The notes under the pieces: model-generated | What the model was told of the DNA's origin: nothing | The model's database searches: none | Seen by the model: only the letters and a program-made list of their open reading frames with translations | From: Glutamicibacter mishrai | GTDB taxonomy: Bacteria; Actinomycetota; Actinomycetes; Actinomycetales; Micrococcaceae | DNA: 64,000 nucleotides | Assembly: GCF_012221945.1 (NCBI RefSeq) | Contig: NZ_CP032549.1 | Coordinates: forward strand, 62,001 to 126,000 | Reading direction: 5' to 3' | Position numbers and translations under genes: made by a program | Shown here: in pieces, positions 60,766 to 64,000 of the stretch | Layout of the letters: each line of letters starts with the position of its first letter | How positions within the stretch are numbered: the first letter of the stretch is position 1

Positions 60766-61545
60766 TTAGTCAACGAATGAGGCCGGCTCGGTGGCATCGG
60801 CGTTCTCTAGCGGCAGGAGGTCTACCAGTTGGTCGGAGGCTTCCGGGGCTAGCCGAACGACATCACCGATGACGATGACGGCCGGATTCGCCACTGCGGC
60901 CTTGCGGGCGCGCACTACAATCTCTTCTAGCGTACCGATAGTTGTGCGCTGCGTCTGTGAGTAACCTCGCTCAACTATCGCAATTGGCGTACTTGACGGT
61001 AAACCTCGGGTAAGCAATGTCTCAACAATTTGTGCCAAATTTGATACTCCCATCAGCACCGCGAGGGTGTGATCGGAGCGAACCGGCACGTCGGCCAGTT
61101 CAGCGTGTCCACTCACTACGGTGAAACCGGTAGCGATTCCACGGTGGGTCACCGGGATTCCGGCGGCTCCAGGAACCGAAATCGCGCTGGTGATTCCCGG
61201 GATCACGCGAGTGGAAATTCCGTATTCTGCGGCGTAGAGCATTTCCTCTCCGCCACGGCCCAAGACGAAGGGATCTCCGCCCTTGAGCCGGACAACGTGT
61301 TTTCCTTCAAGCGCGTACTTGACCAGAAGTTCATTGGTCTCGTCTTGGGTCTTCACGTGGCAGCCAGGAGACTTGCCCACGTTGATCACCAGCACGTCAT
61401 CCGATAGGTCTGCCAGCAGCGCGGTGGGGCCGAGCCGGTCAGCCAAAACCACATCGGCGGACAGAAGGGCTTTGTAGCCTGCAACGGTAATCAGTTCAGG
61501 ATCACCGGGGCCACCACCAATAAGGGTGATGTGTCCTTTAGCCAT
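60766..61545 (-). CDS. cobA: Uroporphyrinogen-III C-methyltransferase (siroheme branch)
   Basis: 259 residues, SUMT. GGGPGDPELITVAGYKAL (about 9-26), VRLKGGDPFVLGRGGEEM (about 85-102) and PVTHRGIATGFTVVSGH (about 131) are the SAM-binding and catalytic motifs. Makes precorrin-2 for siroheme. Between fpr and an SsuABC-like transporter, so it likely provides siroheme for sulfite reductase rather than B12. Overlaps the permease end by 8 bp. No fused CysG oxidase/ferrochelatase domain, so those steps must be elsewhere. Confidence 0.92.
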   Translation of the reverse strand: MAKGHITLIGGGPGDPELITVAGYKALLSADVVLADRLGPTALLADLSDDVLVINVGKSPGCHVKTQDETNELLVKYALEGKHVVRLKGGDPFVLGRGGEEMLYAAEYGISTRVIPGITSAISVPGAAGIPVTHRGIATGFTVVSGHAELADVPVRSDHTLAVLMGVSNLAQIVETLLTRGLPSSTPIAIVERGYSQTQRTTIGTLEEIVVRARKAAVANPAVIVIGDVVRLAPEASDQLVDLLPLENADATEPASFVD

Positions 61546-62395
61546 TGTTTTCTCCAGTTCGGCTCATTCCACGATCACGCAACAGCTTGCGTTCAATCGG
61601 AGCAAAAAATACTAATTCGATCAACACGCCAACGAGCAAGATGGTCAGGATCACCAGCATGACCAGCGGCAGATCCGCGAGGTCGCGGCCGCGCTGCAAC
61701 AGCGATCCAACACCCAAGGCGAGGGAGCCGCCTACAGCGATCAATTCGGCAGCCATCAGCGAACGCCATGCAAACGCCCAGCCTTGGCGCAATCCGGCGA
61801 CATACCCGGGCATGGCCGCTGGCAGTTCGATGTGCAGCACGTGTTCCCATTTGGAGGCACCAAGCACCTTGGACAGCGACTTGTACTGCGCCGGGATCAT
61901 GTCGATGCCGGACAGCAGGCCGTTGATGATGGATGGGATGGCTCCGAGCAGCAGGACCGTGTAGATGGTTGCATCGCTCAGTCCGAACAGGATGATGGCT
62001 GCTGGAACCCAGGCGATCGACGGCAAGACCTGCATTGCCGAGACCAGGGGTCCCACGCCTTTGCGCAGTAGTGGCTGATGTGCCAGCAGCAATGCCAACG
62101 GGGTGGAAATGACCACGGCAATCGCGAAACCGCTCACTGCACGGAACAGGGAATTTCCCACAGCCGATACCAAAGAGCCGTCCGCCAGCAATTGCGGAAG
62201 CTTTGCCGCGACAGCTAGTGGGCCGGGGAAAAGGTCTTCCCGCAGCGGGCTGGCCCAGGAAATGATCTGCCACAGGCTCAGGAGCACCACGACAGTCAGC
62301 AAGGGGGCAACCCATGAGTCGAGCCGGTTGTTCGGGCGCAGCTTGATTGCGCGCACGGGATTCACCCTAGTTCGGGATTCGGTCAGTGAGCTCAT
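61538..62395 (-). CDS. SsuC/TauC-like ABC transporter permease
   Basis: 285 residues with six helices. The EAA loop reads YKSLSKVLGASKWEHVLHIELPAAMPG, split here at KVLGASKWEHVLHIELPAAMPG (core GASKWEHVLHIELPA), typical of the nitrate/sulfonate/taurine permeases. Overlaps the ATPase gene by 29 bp and cobA by 8 bp. In this sulfur-related operon the substrate may be sulfonate, sulfate or taurine. GTG/ATG choice: ATG at 62395. Confidence 0.87.
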   Translation of the reverse strand: MSSLTESRTRVNPVRAIKLRPNNRLDSWVAPLLTVVVLLSLWQIISWASPLREDLFPGPLAVAAKLPQLLADGSLVSAVGNSLFRAVSGFAIAVVISTPLALLLAHQPLLRKGVGPLVSAMQVLPSIAWVPAAIILFGLSDATIYTVLLLGAIPSIINGLLSGIDMIPAQYKSLSKVLGASKWEHVLHIELPAAMPGYVAGLRQGWAFAWRSLMAAELIAVGGSLALGVGSLLQRGRDLADLPLVMLVILTILLVGVLIELVFFAPIERKLLRDRGMSRTGENNG

Positions 62396-63110
62396 GTTTC
62401 CGTTGCTCCTTCCTGAGAATCGTGGTCAGTTCATCGGCCAATGCGGCGGCCTGGGCCGGGTTATTGCGAAGATCGTCGGTGATCCGTCGGGTCTCCAGAA
62501 TGCGTCCTGGGTGCGAAGAGAGCACCAGGATGCGGCCGGAGAGGCGGATCGCCTCGCGCACATTGTGGGTGACAAAGATGATGGTCTTGCCCGTTTGTCC
62601 CCACAAGGCCCGCAACTGCTCGTGGAGCATATCTCGGGTGATCGCGTCCAAGGCTGCAAATGGTTCGTCCATCAGCAACACCTGCCGGTCCTGGGCCAAG
62701 GCCCGCGCCAGAGCAACTCGCTGGCGCATGCCTCCGGAAAGCTCGTGGGGCTTCTTGCCGGTGGCATGCCCGAGCTGTACGAGGTTGAGCAATTCTTGCA
62801 CGCGCTGCTGGCGTTCCGCAGCTGGCTTGCCCGCGAGCTTGAGCGCCAAATCGACATTCTCGCTAGCAGTGAGCCACGGCAGGAGGTTGGCATCCTGGAA
62901 CATGAATGCGGCGCCATCCTTGGGTACCTCGAGCCAGCCGGAGCTCGGTGCCAAGAGGCCGGCAATCATGTTGAGCAAGGACGACTTGCCGCAACCGGAG
63001 GCGCCCAAGACGGCAATGAACTCTCCGTCTTCAATTTCTGCACTGATGCGGTCGATGACCAAGCCGGTGCCTGGATAGCTCAGGGACACTTCATTCAGCA
63101 GTACTCCCAT
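62367..63110 (-). CDS. SsuB/TauB-like ABC transporter ATPase
   Basis: 247 residues. Walker A LGASGCGKSSL (about 35-45), Q-loop FMFQDANLLPW (about 69), signature LSGGMRQRVALARAL (about 124-138), Walker B LLMDEPFAALD, H-loop FVTHNVREA. All standard for the NitT/TauT family ATPases, where LSGGMRQR is the usual signature. ATG overlaps the binding-protein TAA by one base and the permease by 29 bp. Couples ATP hydrolysis to uptake. Confidence 0.9.
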   Translation of the reverse strand: MGVLLNEVSLSYPGTGLVIDRISAEIEDGEFIAVLGASGCGKSSLLNMIAGLLAPSSGWLEVPKDGAAFMFQDANLLPWLTASENVDLALKLAGKPAAERQQRVQELLNLVQLGHATGKKPHELSGGMRQRVALARALAQDRQVLLMDEPFAALDAITRDMLHEQLRALWGQTGKTIIFVTHNVREAIRLSGRILVLSSHPGRILETRRITDDLRNNPAQAAALADELTTILRKEQRKHELTDRIPN

Positions 63111-64000
63111 TACTTCTCCTGTTGTTCAAGAAAGCGCGTGTCCACGAGTCCGTCTGCGTTGCCGCCGGTTCCGACCCCGACAGCCAGTGCATGGTCCACC
63201 AGCGACTGGTAGGTCTCGGGTAGCGGGTCCTGGCTGAAGTGCACTTGCTCCAGGGCTTCAGCGATCACGCTTTCATCAAAAGAGCTTCCGTTGGCTTCAA
63301 CCAGTGCTTTCTGCACTGCCGCCAGCTTTTGCTTCTCGTTCGCTTGATTGAGCCAATCAATGGCTTCGGTATTCGCATCGACCAGCTTCTGCACGGTTTG
63401 CGGGTGGCTAGCCATGAACTCCTTGGAGACCACCAGAACCGTTGTCGGGAACTTGCCTTCAGGCCACAGCTCGGCTTCGTTCACCAAGCGGTGTCCGCCG
63501 TTCTTCTCCACCAGCAAGGATGCGTAGGGCTCAGGGAGCCACGCGCCATCGATTTCACCGCGGCCGAAAAGCTGCGCCACGGTGCCGTTGGAACTCGGGG
63601 TGACCGTCGCGTCCTGCTTCAAATCCAGGTCCTTGAGGTAGTTGCGCAAGGCGACATCCTGGGTTCCGCCGAACTGCGGGCTGGCCAGATTACTGCCGGC
63701 CAGTTCCTCGGGCTGAGTGATCTTCTTGCTCACGACCAGGCTGGCACCGCCGTAGGCAACGCCTGACACCACGTTCAAGGAATCGCCATGGCTGGACAGG
63801 TAGCTGTTCAGCGCAGGGTTTGGCCCCAGGTACGCGGCGTCGATGGCCCCTGAATTCAGGGCTTCCACGGCGGCCGGTCCGGCATTGAAAATCTGGCTTT
63901 CAACTTTGGTGCCGTCTTCTCCAAGGTGATCTTGGAGAATGCCTTGGGACTGGGCGATCAAGGCCGGAGCATGGGTGAGATTGGCAAAGTAGCCGATGTT
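63110..64000 (-). CDS. SsuA-like substrate-binding protein, N-terminus beyond the window
   Basis: Open to the right edge; about 296 C-terminal residues are visible (translation continues upstream through NIGYFANLTHAPALIAQ). GYFANLTHAPALI, FNAGPAAVEALNSGAIDAAYLGPNP and GEIDGAWLPEPYASLL are the ligand-cleft segments of the NMT1/SsuA (sulfonate/nitrate/taurine) type-2 binding fold. The signal peptide and lipobox are cut off. Binding protein for the SsuB/SsuC-like genes downstream. With cobA and fpr it points to a sulfur-assimilation locus; sulfite reductase and cysDHN genes are expected beyond position 64000. Confidence 0.85.
   Translation of the reverse strand, partial: NIGYFANLTHAPALIAQSQGILQDHLGEDGTKVESQIFNAGPAAVEALNSGAIDAAYLGPNPALNSYLSSHGDSLNVVSGVAYGGASLVVSKKITQPEELAGSNLASPQFGGTQDVALRNYLKDLDLKQDATVTPSSNGTVAQLFGRGEIDGAWLPEPYASLLVEKNGGHRLVNEAELWPEGKFPTTVLVVSKEFMASHPQTVQKLVDANTEAIDWLNQANEKQKLAAVQKALVEANGSSFDESVIAEALEQVHFSQDPLPETYQSLVDHALAVGVGTGGNADGLVDTRFLEQQEK

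Noticed and set aside
1..64000. CRISPR arrays, prophage, integrases, IS elements
   Set aside because: No spaced direct repeats, terminal inverted repeats with transposase, or phage-type genes were found in the window.

Overview
The window is a 64 kb piece of a Gram-positive, high-GC actinobacterial chromosome. The best guess is Micrococcaceae, in or near Glutamicibacter/Arthrobacter. Pointers are the rne-rplU-rpmA-obg-proB-proA-nadD-rsfS block, an ileS gene under a translational T-box, a DUF4233 gene behind folC, an LAXTG-type cell-wall sorting signal, several promoters that put the -10 box 6-7 nt from the start codon (leaderless mRNAs), and a rifamycin-associated palindrome in front of a HelR-type gene. 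The genus is an inference from protein character, not a database match.

Layout. 1-9 kb: accessory metabolism and surface genes (poxB fragment, cupin, a Cds1-like cysteine desulfhydrase, membrane proteins, an LADTG-anchored esterase/phytase-like protein, a 3-hydroxyacyl-CoA dehydrogenase, an ABC-F ATPase). 9-19.6 kb: a nickel/urease island. An ArsR-family regulator is divergent from a nickel/peptide-type ABC importer (binding lipoprotein with a frameshift, permease, fused permease-ATPase, ATPase). The importer runs tail to tail into a complete ureABCEFGD operon. 19.9-31 kb: an orphan succinate dehydrogenase/fumarate reductase-like flavoprotein with a divergent LysR regulator, pentapeptide-repeat and VOC proteins, an SDR, an Lrp regulator followed by an aminotransferase-amino acid permease operon, an AlkD-like protein, a GyrI-like protein and a CorA transporter. 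31.3-42.5 kb: conserved housekeeping genes on the minus strand (tRNA-Ala, rsfS, nadD, proA, proB, obg, rpmA, rplU, RNase E/G). 43-46.4 kb: VKOR, GNAT and AI-2E-family genes. 46.4-52.2 kb: ndk, DUF4233, folC and ileS with its T-box. 52.3-59.1 kb: RAE-helR followed by a two-component system, an MMPL exporter and a DUF2871 protein. 59.2-64 kb: the end of a sulfur-assimilation cluster (ferredoxin/NADPH reductase, siroheme methyltransferase, SsuABC-like transporter), cut by the window edge.

How the parts work together. The importer supplies Ni2+ that UreE/UreG/UreF/UreD insert into UreABC. The reductase and CobA would serve a siroheme sulfite reductase expected just outside the window. HelR with the downstream sensor kinase, regulator and exporter may form an antibiotic/cell-envelope response unit. 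No CRISPR array, prophage, integrase or transposase was seen. The most notable observations are the RAE-helR-two-component-MMPL array, the SmtB-like operator between an ArsR regulator and a nickel importer, the single-base frameshift in the nickel-binding protein, the visible sequestrator of the ileS T-box, an rplU leader hairpin, and an MMPL protein whose first conserved Asp is Asn.
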